From the NCBI GenBank assembly GCA_937863685.1, contig CALMGM010000004.1, positions 43,964 through 107,963 of the forward strand: a stretch of DNA of 64,000 nucleotides, written 5' to 3'. Positions 35,446 through 43,347 of the stretch are shown one piece after another (position 1 is the stretch's first letter; each line of letters opens with the position of its first letter). The notes beneath the pieces were generated by a model. That model made no database searches. It was not told the DNA's origin and saw nothing but the letters and a program-made list of their open reading frames with translations. This DNA comes from an uncultured bacterium. Lineage in GTDB: Bacteria; Edwardsbacteria; AC1; EtOH8. The translations under genes were made by a program, and so were the position numbers.

Positions 35446-36450
35446 TCAGCCCAGCGTCAGACCCATCTTGAAGATAACATACACCCCCAACAGGTATAGC
35501 CCGAAAATAACCGCGGCATCCCAGCCCACCTTGATCAGCCCTTTCCTCTGGGCCGGGAACAGCAGCCCGGTCAGGGCCACGCCCATCATGGTCAGGGTCA
35601 GAAAGGCGGTAAAGATGTGGGTGGGCGAGGCGTCGGCCAGAATTGCCCCCGGATAAAATATGTCGTCTATGAATATCAAACTGATATTGAATATGCAGCT
35701 GCCGAACAGATTGCCCAGGGCCATCCCGGCCTGCCCCATCCGGAGGGCGCTGATGGAGACCACCAGCTCCGGGCTGGTGGTGGCCAGCGACATAAATACG
35801 GTGCTCACAAAGGAACGGCCCCAGCCCATGACGCCGGCCAGTTCATCGGCCACCTTGGGCAGGTACAGCCCGGCGGCCACGATCACCGCCGCCGCCAGGC
35901 AGAATTTGATAATTGCCGCCCTCAGGGTGATTTGCGAATATTTGGCCTCTCCCTGCTGGCCGGGGTTCTCCTTCTCGTGCCGGAATATCATCTGTTGGGC
36001 CACCAAGTAGAAAATGAATATGGCAAAGGAGAACAGGCCCACATCGAACAACGATATCGGCAGTATCCGCCGGCTTACGAACAGGCCGATTCCGGACAGC
36101 GCCACGGCAATAATGCCCAAAGCGGCGCTCAGCGATTGCTCCCGGCCCACCCGGGCCGAGATCGGGCCCTCGGTATGCAGAGTGCTGATCACCGCCACCA
36201 CCACCAGGTTCATCACACAGGCCCCGTAGATATTGCCTATGGCCAAGTCCGGCTGGCGCACCAGGGCCGAGGAAGAGATGCCCGAAAATAATTCCGGCAG
36301 GGAGGTAACCGCCGCCAGCAGCACCACCCCTATCCAGCTGCCCGAAAGCCCCAGCTTCTCACCCAAAATATCGCCATAGCGCGACAGCTTGGAGCCGGCG
36401 AACACGATCACGGCCACCAGCATTACCAGTTTAAACCATACAAAAAACAT
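35446..36450 (-). CDS. CaCA-family Na+/Ca2+ (or cation/H+) exchanger
   Basis: A 334-residue YrbG-type exchanger with two inverted alpha repeats. They read VTSLPELFSGISSSALVRQP with DLAIGNIYGACVMN, and ATTSPELVVSISALRMGQAG with ALGNLFGSCIFN. The S-x-P-E glutamates and G-N-x2-G motifs bind the cation. Ten membrane segments are expected. It follows the TetR gene by 43 bp as the first transport gene of the run. Ion specificity cannot be read from sequence alone. Confidence 0.9.
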   Translation of the reverse strand: MFFVWFKLVMLVAVIVFAGSKLSRYGDILGEKLGLSGSWIGVVLLAAVTSLPELFSGISSSALVRQPDLAIGNIYGACVMNLVVVAVISTLHTEGPISARVGREQSLSAALGIIAVALSGIGLFVSRRILPISLFDVGLFSFAIFIFYLVAQQMIFRHEKENPGQQGEAKYSQITLRAAIIKFCLAAAVIVAAGLYLPKVADELAGVMGWGRSFVSTVFMSLATTSPELVVSISALRMGQAGMALGNLFGSCIFNISLIFIDDIFYPGAILADASPTHIFTAFLTLTMMGVALTGLLFPAQRKGLIKVGWDAAVIFGLYLLGVYVIFKMGLTLG

Positions 36451-36493
36451 ATTTCAATCTTATTATGTTATTCAATTGTTGAGCGATCGGCTC

Positions 36494-37114
36494 CTATTTG
36501 CCGACATCCCGGCAGTAATTGATGCCGTTGCAGAAGAAACGCCACAGATGTTCGAATTTGCTGATGGGCGGCACATCGTAGTTCCGCAGGGCAAAATCGG
36601 TGGCAGCGGTTTGGATCAGGCCGTAATACATCAGGCTGGCCTCCTTGATCCCCATCTCGGGATGGACCAGACCCCGGACCCGGGCCTCATTCAGCAGCCC
36701 TCCGATGCGGTCCGTATAGTTGTCTATCACTTTCAGTATCTTTTTCCTCAACAAATCGTCGTTCAAGTGAATGCATTCCGAGGTAATGACAAACAGTCCT
36801 CCCTTCCGCTTCTCGGTGAAGATCAGGTGGGTCCTCATTATGTCCTTGAGCTTTTTTACGGGATCGGCGTCCGGGGACACCGCCCGGTCGAAAGCCTCCA
36901 TCATTTTTATCTCCACGTCATCGATGATGGCGGCCAGAATGGCCCGTTTGCTGGTAAAATGCCGGTAGACAGCCGCTTCCGAAATATTATTCATTCTGGC
37001 GATATTCTTAAGGGTGATGGCATGCACCCCCTTCTCGAACATGAATTTCTGGGCGGTGGCTATGATCTCCTTTTTCCGGGTTTCGGTGGATTTCCGCATC
37101 TTGGGCTTTGGCAT
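36494..37114 (-). CDS. TetR-family transcriptional regulator
   Basis: A 206-residue repressor with an N-terminal helix-turn-helix (HAITLKNIARMNNISEAAVY, then RHFTSKRAIL) and a helical ligand-binding C-terminal domain of low conservation. It starts next to a consensus promoter (37150-37178), and an inverted repeat (37127-37148) sits between the -10 and its start codon, so autorepression is likely. Because the genes to its left follow with short spacers, it probably controls the whole trehalose/ion operon. The inducer is unknown. Confidence 0.93.
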   Translation of the reverse strand: MPKPKMRKSTETRKKEIIATAQKFMFEKGVHAITLKNIARMNNISEAAVYRHFTSKRAILAAIIDDVEIKMMEAFDRAVSPDADPVKKLKDIMRTHLIFTEKRKGGLFVITSECIHLNDDLLRKKILKVIDNYTDRIGGLLNEARVRGLVHPEMGIKEASLMYYGLIQTAATDFALRNYDVPPISKFEHLWRFFCNGINYCRDVGK

Positions 37115-37126
37115 AGAAATATTCTC

Positions 37127-37148
37127 TAAGTTAGTTAACGCTTACTTA
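37127..37148. promoter_or_regulatory. Putative TetR operator
   Basis: Inverted repeat TAAGTTAG (37127-37134) and CTTACTTA (37141-37148, complement TAAGTAAG, 7 of 8 matching) around a 6-bp centre. It lies just downstream of the -10, ideally placed to block transcription. Confidence 0.65.
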
Positions 37149-37149
37149 C

Positions 37150-37178
37150 ATTATAGCAAACCGATCGGCATATGTCAA
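37150..37178 (-). promoter_or_regulatory. Consensus promoter of the TetR-led operon
   Basis: Minus-strand TTGACA (complement of 37173-37178), 17 bp, TATAAT (complement of 37150-37155), both boxes perfect. Confidence 0.9.
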
Positions 37179-37193
37179 CCATCTAACCAAAAA

Positions 37194-37215
37194 GGAGCCG
37201 CTCTGCAACGGCTCC
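37194..37215 (-). terminator. Terminator of the nitroreductase gene
   Basis: A 7-bp stem GGAGCCG / CGGCTCC with an 8-nt loop, followed on the minus strand by TTTTT. It separates the nitroreductase unit from the TetR promoter. Confidence 0.88.
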
Positions 37216-37235
37216 CATTTGAATAAAACGATCGT

Positions 37236-38156
37236 TTATCTCCCGACCTTCGGCTTATACTCTCGGAACCAGCCGAACCCGAACTTTTCAAATTGCTTTA
37301 AAAAACGATCGTTGCCCGTTGGCATCAAATCGGCTATATAATGCAAACCGAAATATCTTTGAATGGGGTTTATATAGCCTTGCTTTTTAACCTTGGCCAG
37401 ACATTTATCGGTAAATTTTCGGCCTCCCACCTTTAGACAAACTTTTTCGAACCTTTTCAAGCGCTCGGGTGTTATTTCAATTTTTAGATCCGGATATTTA
37501 TCTTTAAAAGCCTTTAGCAATGAAGCATCCGTCAGTTCGGAATATTTTTCGCTATGTACCACCACCGATGGAGGAAGTTTCTTCCTGGGTTTTGGTTTGA
37601 TCTTGGGATAGCCCATAGTCAGCAGAACCACCGGGAAAACTTCTTTGGGCAATTTGAACATTTTTTTCAGCGTCGGAAAGAAGTCCATTACCGTCCCGAT
37701 GTATACAGAACCCAATCCCAGCGAATCGGCCGCCGTGCAGATATTCTGGGCGCTGATCATGGTGTCTTGAATAGATATCCAGAAATGACGGAAGGAATTA
37801 TTGGCAGTGAACGGGGCATTTTCCAGTTTGGCCCATCGCTCCAGCCGCCGCCAATCTATACAGAACAAAAGATTGACCGGGGACTGTCCGATGAATGGCT
37901 GGTGGCACATCTTGGCCAGCTTCCGGTTGGTGGCGGGGTTTTCGATCTTGATGATGGAGTAAGGCTGCAGATTGCCGCCGGTGGCGGCGTGAACCCCGGC
38001 TCTTAAAATGTAATCCATAACCTTGGGCGGGATATCTTTGTTGGTAAAATTCCGGCAGCTTCCCCGCTCTATCAGCAATTTCAGGGTGGGATTGGGATAG
38101 CGGCCCCCGGCCTCTTGCTTGACCCCGTGGTGTGAAGGCATTTTGCCGCCTCTCAT
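37236..38156 (-). CDS. Nitroreductase-family flavoprotein
   Basis: A 306-residue FMN-dependent NAD(P)H oxidoreductase. The family opening RGSCRNFTNKDIPPKVMDYI binds FMN phosphate, and ATGGNLQPYSIIKI continues the FMN site. The later ADSLGLGSVYIG and FPVVLLTMGYPKIKPKPR are typical. About 90 residues at the C-terminus go beyond the standard domain and are rich in lysine. The natural substrate is unknown. The gene begins 14 bp after the NlpC/P60 gene with a good GGGAG ribosome site. Confidence 0.88.
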   Translation of the reverse strand: MRGGKMPSHHGVKQEAGGRYPNPTLKLLIERGSCRNFTNKDIPPKVMDYILRAGVHAATGGNLQPYSIIKIENPATNRKLAKMCHQPFIGQSPVNLLFCIDWRRLERWAKLENAPFTANNSFRHFWISIQDTMISAQNICTAADSLGLGSVYIGTVMDFFPTLKKMFKLPKEVFPVVLLTMGYPKIKPKPRKKLPPSVVVHSEKYSELTDASLLKAFKDKYPDLKIEITPERLKRFEKVCLKVGGRKFTDKCLAKVKKQGYINPIQRYFGLHYIADLMPTGNDRFLKQFEKFGFGWFREYKPKVGR

Positions 38157-38170
38157 ATTTTCTCCCTTTG

Positions 38171-38827
38171 CTATCTTTTATTTCTTCGGCAATAATTGTA
38201 AATATCTCCGTAGGAGTGGAACAACGCACCGGCCAATATATTCCTTTTCCCGGCTCCGGCGTCATCCCGTTTGAGATAATCATTGATCATCTTTCCCCGA
38301 CTGTTCTTTTCGCGGTATGGTTCCTTTAGATTCATCCTGATCCGGTTGACCATCCCCGAACTGTAGTGGATGATGCCGACCGTTCCGTCCGAAAAGACCT
38401 CCTCCACCAGGCCCATGTGGGTAATCCGGTCATAAATCACATCGGTGGTGTTCTTGAAGAACACCGCATCCCCGATATTGGGCTGATATTCGCTGTAGGC
38501 CATGCCTTTATCCTGCAGGCTTAAAAAAAGCATTTCGGACAAGGAACGGTTTTTCCGGTGAGACCTGATGTCCACTTTATATCCCATCAGCCGGTATACC
38601 CCGATGGCGAAACCGGAGCAGTCGTTCTTGAAGCATTTGTTCAACCCGACCAGGTCCTTGGTTCCCACCAGCCCCTTGGCGCATTCCACGATTTCCTGTC
38701 GCCGCTGCATCTCTTCGCGGGGCATCTCCCGGTTCCTGATATAAGGACCGGCGCAGGATACCATAATAAAAATAAAGAATGACAATGCTGCACGATTTGT
38801 GTTTTTCATATTTTTATTGTAACTCAT
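38171..38827 (-). CDS. NlpC/P60-type lipoprotein peptidase
   Basis: A 218-residue protein with a lipoprotein signal (FIFIMVSC, cysteine near residue 25). The catalytic cysteine lies in NDCSGFAIGVYRLMG and the histidine in RITHMGLVEEV, the order expected of NlpC/P60 cysteine peptidases that cut peptidoglycan stem peptides. The PNIGDAVFF stretch between them is typical (GDxVFF). An internal ATG at residue 7 could be the true start. Cell-wall hydrolysis or remodelling is the likely role. Confidence 0.8.
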   Translation of the reverse strand: MSYNKNMKNTNRAALSFFIFIMVSCAGPYIRNREMPREEMQRRQEIVECAKGLVGTKDLVGLNKCFKNDCSGFAIGVYRLMGYKVDIRSHRKNRSLSEMLFLSLQDKGMAYSEYQPNIGDAVFFKNTTDVIYDRITHMGLVEEVFSDGTVGIIHYSSGMVNRIRMNLKEPYREKNSRGKMINDYLKRDDAGAGKRNILAGALFHSYGDIYNYCRRNKR

Positions 38828-38848
38828 TTATTGTAAGAATTCAAGAAA

Positions 38849-38870
38849 AAAGCCGCCCCCGGGCGGCTTT
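38849..38870 (-). terminator. Terminator of the 38.9-kb gene
   Basis: Stem AAAGCCGCC / GGCGGCTTT with a 4-nt loop and TTTTTT on the minus-strand side, 8 bp after the stop at 38878. Confidence 0.88.
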
Positions 38871-38877
38871 AATGAAT

Positions 38878-39765
38878 CTATTTACCCTCCAAGCCAAGCG
38901 CGGATCTAAGACGTCCCAGGGCGAATTCCTCCAGTTGGAAATGCCATTCGTCAGTTAGAATTTTTTCCAGATATTTATCGGTGCCTGGATTTTCGGGGAA
39001 AACCGATATCATCCTTTTATAGATATCCGGCGAGTATTGGTAAACCCTGGCCAGGTCATCCAGCGGATATTTCGCCTGGACAATATCCCTGGGTGTGGCC
39101 ATACATTTCTGGGCCATCAGCGGGCAGGTGATGGTATCGCGCTGGGTGGAAAATTCGAAGAATTTACGACACATCGGACAGTAGTACTTGCCGGATGGGA
39201 CGTCACCGGTGATCTCCAGTTCGTCGAGTTTGATTGTCTGGCTGATGCTCAGAACGTCCCTGAAAACAGGGACCGCAGCATTAAGCAACGCGAATAATTT
39301 ATCTCTGTCCCAGATTCTATTGATATCCGTCACGATAAAGGTTATTTCTTCCCCGGTCACCCGCTGGGCCGTCTCGCAGCCGCTAAGCATGACAATGAAG
39401 CTTTTGACGGTCTGCAGCTTTTCGTTCCGGTATTTTACCCCCCAATCGGTCAAAAATCCCAGATAGGAGGTGAATAAATCGTCGCTTATTTTTTGAAGAT
39501 CGCCCCCAGCCAGGAAAGACATGATCTTATGGGGGATCTTGGGATAGAACAGCCCCAGTTTTTCCAGACAGATTGAAGATTCCAGGGGCATCACCTCTAT
39601 GGGGATGGGAGTGTTGATGCACATCTTGGGCATGAAGGGGCACACCGGCTGGTCCATGGTGAACAGCATTTTACAGGTAAGGCACCAGTAGCGGCGGCTG
39701 GGCGAAAGGCTGCCCTTGGGCAGGGACGCCACTTTCTGCATCAGTCTTTCCTTGTTATCAAACAT
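38878..39765 (-). CDS. Unrecognised protein with duplicated four-cysteine motifs
   Basis: A 295-residue protein I do not recognise. It has two similar cysteine patches: C28-x2-C31-x10-C42-x6-C49 (CLTC, then CPFMPKMC) near the start, and a second C-x2-C-x14-C-x6-C (CPMC, then CPLMAQKC) near residue 215. Each is followed by a T-P dipeptide, which indicates internal duplication of a probable zinc-binding unit. The sequence between is helical. There is no signal peptide or membrane segment. It has its own terminator, and the neighbours give no hint of function. Confidence 0.65.
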   Translation of the reverse strand: MFDNKERLMQKVASLPKGSLSPSRRYWCLTCKMLFTMDQPVCPFMPKMCINTPIPIEVMPLESSICLEKLGLFYPKIPHKIMSFLAGGDLQKISDDLFTSYLGFLTDWGVKYRNEKLQTVKSFIVMLSGCETAQRVTGEEITFIVTDINRIWDRDKLFALLNAAVPVFRDVLSISQTIKLDELEITGDVPSGKYYCPMCRKFFEFSTQRDTITCPLMAQKCMATPRDIVQAKYPLDDLARVYQYSPDIYKRMISVFPENPGTDKYLEKILTDEWHFQLEEFALGRLRSALGLEGK

Positions 39766-39816
39766 GGGTCTCCTCCGTAAATATGATTAGAGGGCACTGA
39801 TGCCGATATGAATTGA

Positions 39817-40233
39817 TCAATCAATTGATACCGCTTTTCTTCTGTTGAGTTTCTTTAGGCTCTGGATGCGTTTCCCATTGAGCCTTTTAAGTTTGGATTG
39901 GAAAGTGGGTTTTGTTGCTACCCGTTTTTTCTCTCTGGCCGATGCTTTTAGGACCAGGGCATTCAGCCTGTCAAGGGCGTCCTGTTTATTGCGTTCCTGA
40001 GCCCGGTATTTTCGGGCATCAATTATTAAGATACCCCTGGCATTTATCCGGTTCCCGGCCAGCTTAAAGATCCTTCTCTTTACTGTTTCGGTCAGCGCCC
40101 GGGTACCGACTAAGTCAAATCTCAATTGGACCGCGGTGGCCACTTTATTGACATTCTGGCCGCCGGGGCCGGAGCTGCGCACGAAATGATATTCGATATC
40201 ACCGCTGTCCGGCTTGATCTCCGGGAAAAACAA
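39817..40233 (-). CDS. arfB: Alternative ribosome-rescue factor ArfB (peptidyl-tRNA hydrolase)
   Basis: A 138-residue ribosome-rescue hydrolase. The catalytic loop is RSSGPGGQNVNKVATAVQLR with the GGQ motif, and the C-terminal tail is very basic (KRIQSLKKLNRRKAV), as needed to enter the empty mRNA channel. The start chosen is TTG at 40231-40233. It gives the usual MFFPEI-type beginning, with an AGGGGG ribosome site 5 bp upstream. A longer open frame upstream only overlaps the membrane-protein gene that ends at 40236. Confidence 0.9.
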   Translation of the reverse strand: MFFPEIKPDSGDIEYHFVRSSGPGGQNVNKVATAVQLRFDLVGTRALTETVKRRIFKLAGNRINARGILIIDARKYRAQERNKQDALDRLNALVLKASAREKKRVATKPTFQSKLKRLNGKRIQSLKKLNRRKAVSID

Positions 40234-40235
40234 TT

Positions 40236-40475
40236 TTACCCCCTGTCCTTGCGCACACCGGCGATTCCGGCAAAAACCGCCACCAGTATGGCCAATTTCA
40301 GGGATGTCAGCCAAGAGATGCTTTTTACCACCAGCCCCTGTTCCACCGCGCCGGGGAAAAGGTCCGGGATGGTCCAAGCCCATAGAATTTTCACCATCAG
40401 CAGGGCCACCACCAGAGAGAGGATCATAAGCGCCAGGGCCCCGGGGAATACGGACAGCAGCCAATTTTTCTTCAT
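40236..40475 (-). CDS. Small two-helix membrane protein
   Basis: A 79-residue protein with a strongly hydrophobic first half (SVFPGALALMILSLVVALLM) and a second shorter helix (LKLAILVAVFAGIAGV). It has no recognisable domain. Its stop lies 2 bp before the arfB start, so the two are probably co-transcribed and coupled. The function is unknown. Confidence 0.6.
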   Translation of the reverse strand: MKKNWLLSVFPGALALMILSLVVALLMVKILWAWTIPDLFPGAVEQGLVVKSISWLTSLKLAILVAVFAGIAGVRKDRG

Positions 40476-40542
40476 ACAAGATCCTTTATAATTATTTTAT
40501 TAAAAATACCATTTATCTATGATGAGTTCAACAGAAAAATAA

Positions 40543-40566
40543 AATCGCCCTTTGGCAAGGGCGATT
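40543..40566 (-). terminator. Terminator of the M6 protease gene
   Basis: A 10-bp stem AATCGCCCTT / AAGGGCGATT with a 4-nt loop and TTTATTTTT following on the minus strand. Confidence 0.9.
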
Positions 40567-40580
40567 GAATGAATTGAAAA

Positions 40581-42671
40581 TTATTTAAGAATGCTCAGCT
40601 CCCGGGTGATCCGCTGATTGCCGTAGAATAGCTGGTATAAATAAACACCGTTAGGCAGCAAGTTTGCTTTATTATCCTTGCCATCCCAGGGGACAGCATT
40701 GGGGCCGGCCGGGCTGCTCCCGATATGAAACATTCTTACCTCTTGCCCAAGTATATTGAAAACCTTGATGACCACGTCCCCCTCTTCCGGCAAGGAATAT
40801 CTAAAAGTAACGTCACCGCGGCTGGGATTTGGATAACAGGGCAGCAAGGCCAGTCCCGGTTGCTGGGGAATTGACGGAACTACGATACAAACCGGGCCGT
40901 AAGGTGTTTTATCTCCATTGACATCCACCTCGGCAACCAAGTAATAATAACTGCCACCTTCCGATACGCTCTCATCCGTATAGCTGTATTCCTGAGGCTG
41001 ATTGGAAACCAAACTACCTGGTATTGTGGCCAGCAGTTTGTAATCTCCATCAGAGACCTTGGTCCGGGAGATCTCCCAGTGTGAGCAGTTATATTCGCTT
41101 TCCGTGCGCCAGACAAGGAATGGTTTGTTATTGGAAATCATTCCGGTAAAATAACTCAATTCCACGGCTTGAACCGGCAGTTGCCCCGGTATCACATACA
41201 AGGTGCAGAACATAGCCTTGCTGAAATCCCCTCCCTTGCCGGCCGCCGGTATCTTGCGAACGGCGGTGCCGGAGCGACTGCTGCCGTCATTCAGAAAAGA
41301 TACCGGATACGTTGTGCTTACATAAATACTGTCAAAATTGGCCTGGTTGGTGCTATTCCACATGTCGGCGGCATCGCCCTGGTTGGTGCCGCTGTACAGT
41401 TCCGAAGTATAGCTAGCCGAGGTCTGGTCGGTTTCCTCCAAAGCCACGCCGTAGGCCCGGGTGTTTGAAGCGTTGACAGTATTTGCATTCAGGTATGTGG
41501 TGGTAGTGTAGGTGCTGTCGATATGATATATAGCCAAGCCCGAACTGTAGATATACTGGTCCCAAGCCACACCGCTTACCGGGCCGGTAGCAACCGATCG
41601 CCGGTCCTCAATAAGCCAGAACTGAGTGGTAGCCATGCTACCGAGTTTGGAAAGCCTGACAGTGGTGCGGTGGGAATCGGACAGGGTGGCGCTGAACGAA
41701 AACCCCTGATTTTTGGTGACATTGAAGGGCGTTATCCAACCCAAAAAGCGCTTGCACCAGACATCCATCTGGGCCGGAGTGGCTCCGGTATTCCCATTGG
41801 CGCCCCAGCTGCCGCCTGCCATCACCGACCAATTGCCCAATCCGGGACCGCTGTCGCCGGTATCATAAAGATCAGGCAAACCCAGAGCATGCCCAAACTC
41901 GTGGCAATACACTCCGGCGCCTATCATCTCGGTGGTAGTATTGTTGCCGTCGGCATAATTTGTGCGCTCCGGATTGATGATGTAATCGTCTATCCTGACC
42001 GCCGTGCCGGTATAGGGGCTGATGTCGCCGGTGGTATAATAGGTGCCTCCGGTAAAACCTGACAAATAAAAACTATGTGACCAGATGTTGCTGGCGCCCT
42101 CTTCAGCTCCTTTGCCGGCATGTGTTACCCACAGCACGTCAACGTAGCCGTCATGGTTCTGATCATAGTTAGGATCGGCAAAATTCGTGAAGGAATCGGC
42201 ATGAACTAAAACTTTCCTTATGAATTCATAAGTGTTTCTGGTGGTTCCATCGGCTAGTCCGTAGCTGGTACCATTTGTATACCAAGCTACGGTGTTGTTG
42301 CTGGTGCGCCAGTTGTCAACCTTGCCGGAACAGCTCATGGCATTATACGACATGTCCCGGTAATAGTTATTCACCGATTTCACTCCGGTACCGGTGTTGA
42401 ACAACATGGCCTGGAACTCAGCCTGGGTGTTGGTGGCCGCCAGATCAGTAAAATATCCCAGTATCACCGGATAGCTCCGGCTGCCCGAGATCTTGGCCTC
42501 CCCGCCCTTGGCCATCAACTGCTGGAGCAGGCCACGTTTTGGGCTATCCAGCCCCTTCAGCCGCATAGCCTTTAGAGCCTCTGGCTCTTTGATCCCTTCC
42601 AGTGGCGGCATTGCCCATGCTAAATTCATTAAAGCAAGTAAAAACAGCAATATATACATCACTGTTTTCAT
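40581..42671 (-). CDS. Secreted M6-family metalloprotease with C-terminal sorting domain
   Basis: A 696-residue exported protease of the immune-inhibitor-A (M6) family. The signal peptide is MKTVMYILLFLLALMNLAWA. Zinc is bound by HEFGHALGLPD (about residue 255), and the flanking NWSVMAGGSWG is the M6 Met-turn region. A C-terminal beta domain (PCYPNPSRGDVTFRYSLPEE to NGVYLYQLFYG) is a FlgD/type IX-like sorting signal ending in SILK. It probably degrades extracellular proteins. Promoter-like TTGCAA-17-TATAGA lies upstream in the A+T-rich gap. Confidence 0.92.
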   Translation of the reverse strand: MKTVMYILLFLLALMNLAWAMPPLEGIKEPEALKAMRLKGLDSPKRGLLQQLMAKGGEAKISGSRSYPVILGYFTDLAATNTQAEFQAMLFNTGTGVKSVNNYYRDMSYNAMSCSGKVDNWRTSNNTVAWYTNGTSYGLADGTTRNTYEFIRKVLVHADSFTNFADPNYDQNHDGYVDVLWVTHAGKGAEEGASNIWSHSFYLSGFTGGTYYTTGDISPYTGTAVRIDDYIINPERTNYADGNNTTTEMIGAGVYCHEFGHALGLPDLYDTGDSGPGLGNWSVMAGGSWGANGNTGATPAQMDVWCKRFLGWITPFNVTKNQGFSFSATLSDSHRTTVRLSKLGSMATTQFWLIEDRRSVATGPVSGVAWDQYIYSSGLAIYHIDSTYTTTTYLNANTVNASNTRAYGVALEETDQTSASYTSELYSGTNQGDAADMWNSTNQANFDSIYVSTTYPVSFLNDGSSRSGTAVRKIPAAGKGGDFSKAMFCTLYVIPGQLPVQAVELSYFTGMISNNKPFLVWRTESEYNCSHWEISRTKVSDGDYKLLATIPGSLVSNQPQEYSYTDESVSEGGSYYYLVAEVDVNGDKTPYGPVCIVVPSIPQQPGLALLPCYPNPSRGDVTFRYSLPEEGDVVIKVFNILGQEVRMFHIGSSPAGPNAVPWDGKDNKANLLPNGVYLYQLFYGNQRITRELSILK

Positions 42672-42944
42672 AATTTTCTCCTCAAAAATGATTTTAGTGT
42701 CGAAATACTTATCTTAACTTTTAATAAAATAATGCATATTTTATGCCTATCAGTGAAATTCTATAAAATTTAACTTCTTGTATTGCAAGATATTAAAAAT
42801 ATCACACTATGAGCGCTTGGTCTATATTAGTTAACCTAATTCGCAAGATATATATCCAAAACATTTTCTATTCATAAATACCTGGCAATAAACATCTTGT
42901 GCAGCAAGCAAAATTTGCACAGTTGTGTTCAAATTTTACGACCC
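42672..42944. other. A+T-rich intergenic region upstream of the M6 protease
   Basis: No gene. On the minus strand a TTGCAA-17-TATAGA pair about 130 bp before the protease start is the best promoter candidate, and a GAGGAG ribosome site precedes the ATG. The base composition is unusually A+T-rich for this window. Confidence 0.5.
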
Positions 42945-43316
42945 TTACCACTTTGGTTCTTCGGTGATCTGGTAGGTCCCTTTGCAATACGGGCAGTTGA
43001 TGAACACCGCCCCCTCCTTGACCGCCACCGAGTTCCTGTCCAGCGGAGCCCCGCATTGCTGGCATTTCATCTCCTCGGGCTTGACCGAGCCTGACAGGTC
43101 TATCTTCTGGGTGATCTCGATTTTTTGTTTCGGCTCGTTCTTCTTGGCAATGACAATAGCAAATATCCCGACCCCTATCAGCACCAGCCCGGTGATGATG
43201 CGTCCTCCCGGATTCTGGGTGTATTCAGCCCGGGCCGACATCAGGAACAATACCCCGAAAAATATCAGGATGCCCGAGATGATGTAGACCGCCATGGATT
43301 TTCCGCTTACTGCCAT
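42945..43316 (-). CDS. Membrane protein with C-terminal zinc ribbon
   Basis: A 123-residue protein with two N-terminal membrane helices (about residues 8-28 and 38-58) and a soluble tail. The tail has a four-cysteine zinc ribbon (CQQCGAPLDRN and CPYCKGTYQ). I do not recognise a named family. The last residues sit inside the cytoplasm by prediction. It is 31 bp downstream of the Nramp gene and may belong to that unit. Confidence 0.65.
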   Translation of the reverse strand: MAVSGKSMAVYIISGILIFFGVLFLMSARAEYTQNPGGRIITGLVLIGVGIFAIVIAKKNEPKQKIEITQKIDLSGSVKPEEMKCQQCGAPLDRNSVAVKEGAVFINCPYCKGTYQITEEPKW

Positions 43317-43347
43317 ATGTCCTCCTTTGGTCAGGGATTGACTTTTG

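Noticed and set aside
39817..40479. 220-residue version of ArfB
   Set aside because: The added segment overlaps the small membrane-protein gene out of frame. TTG at 40231-40233 fits the family start.
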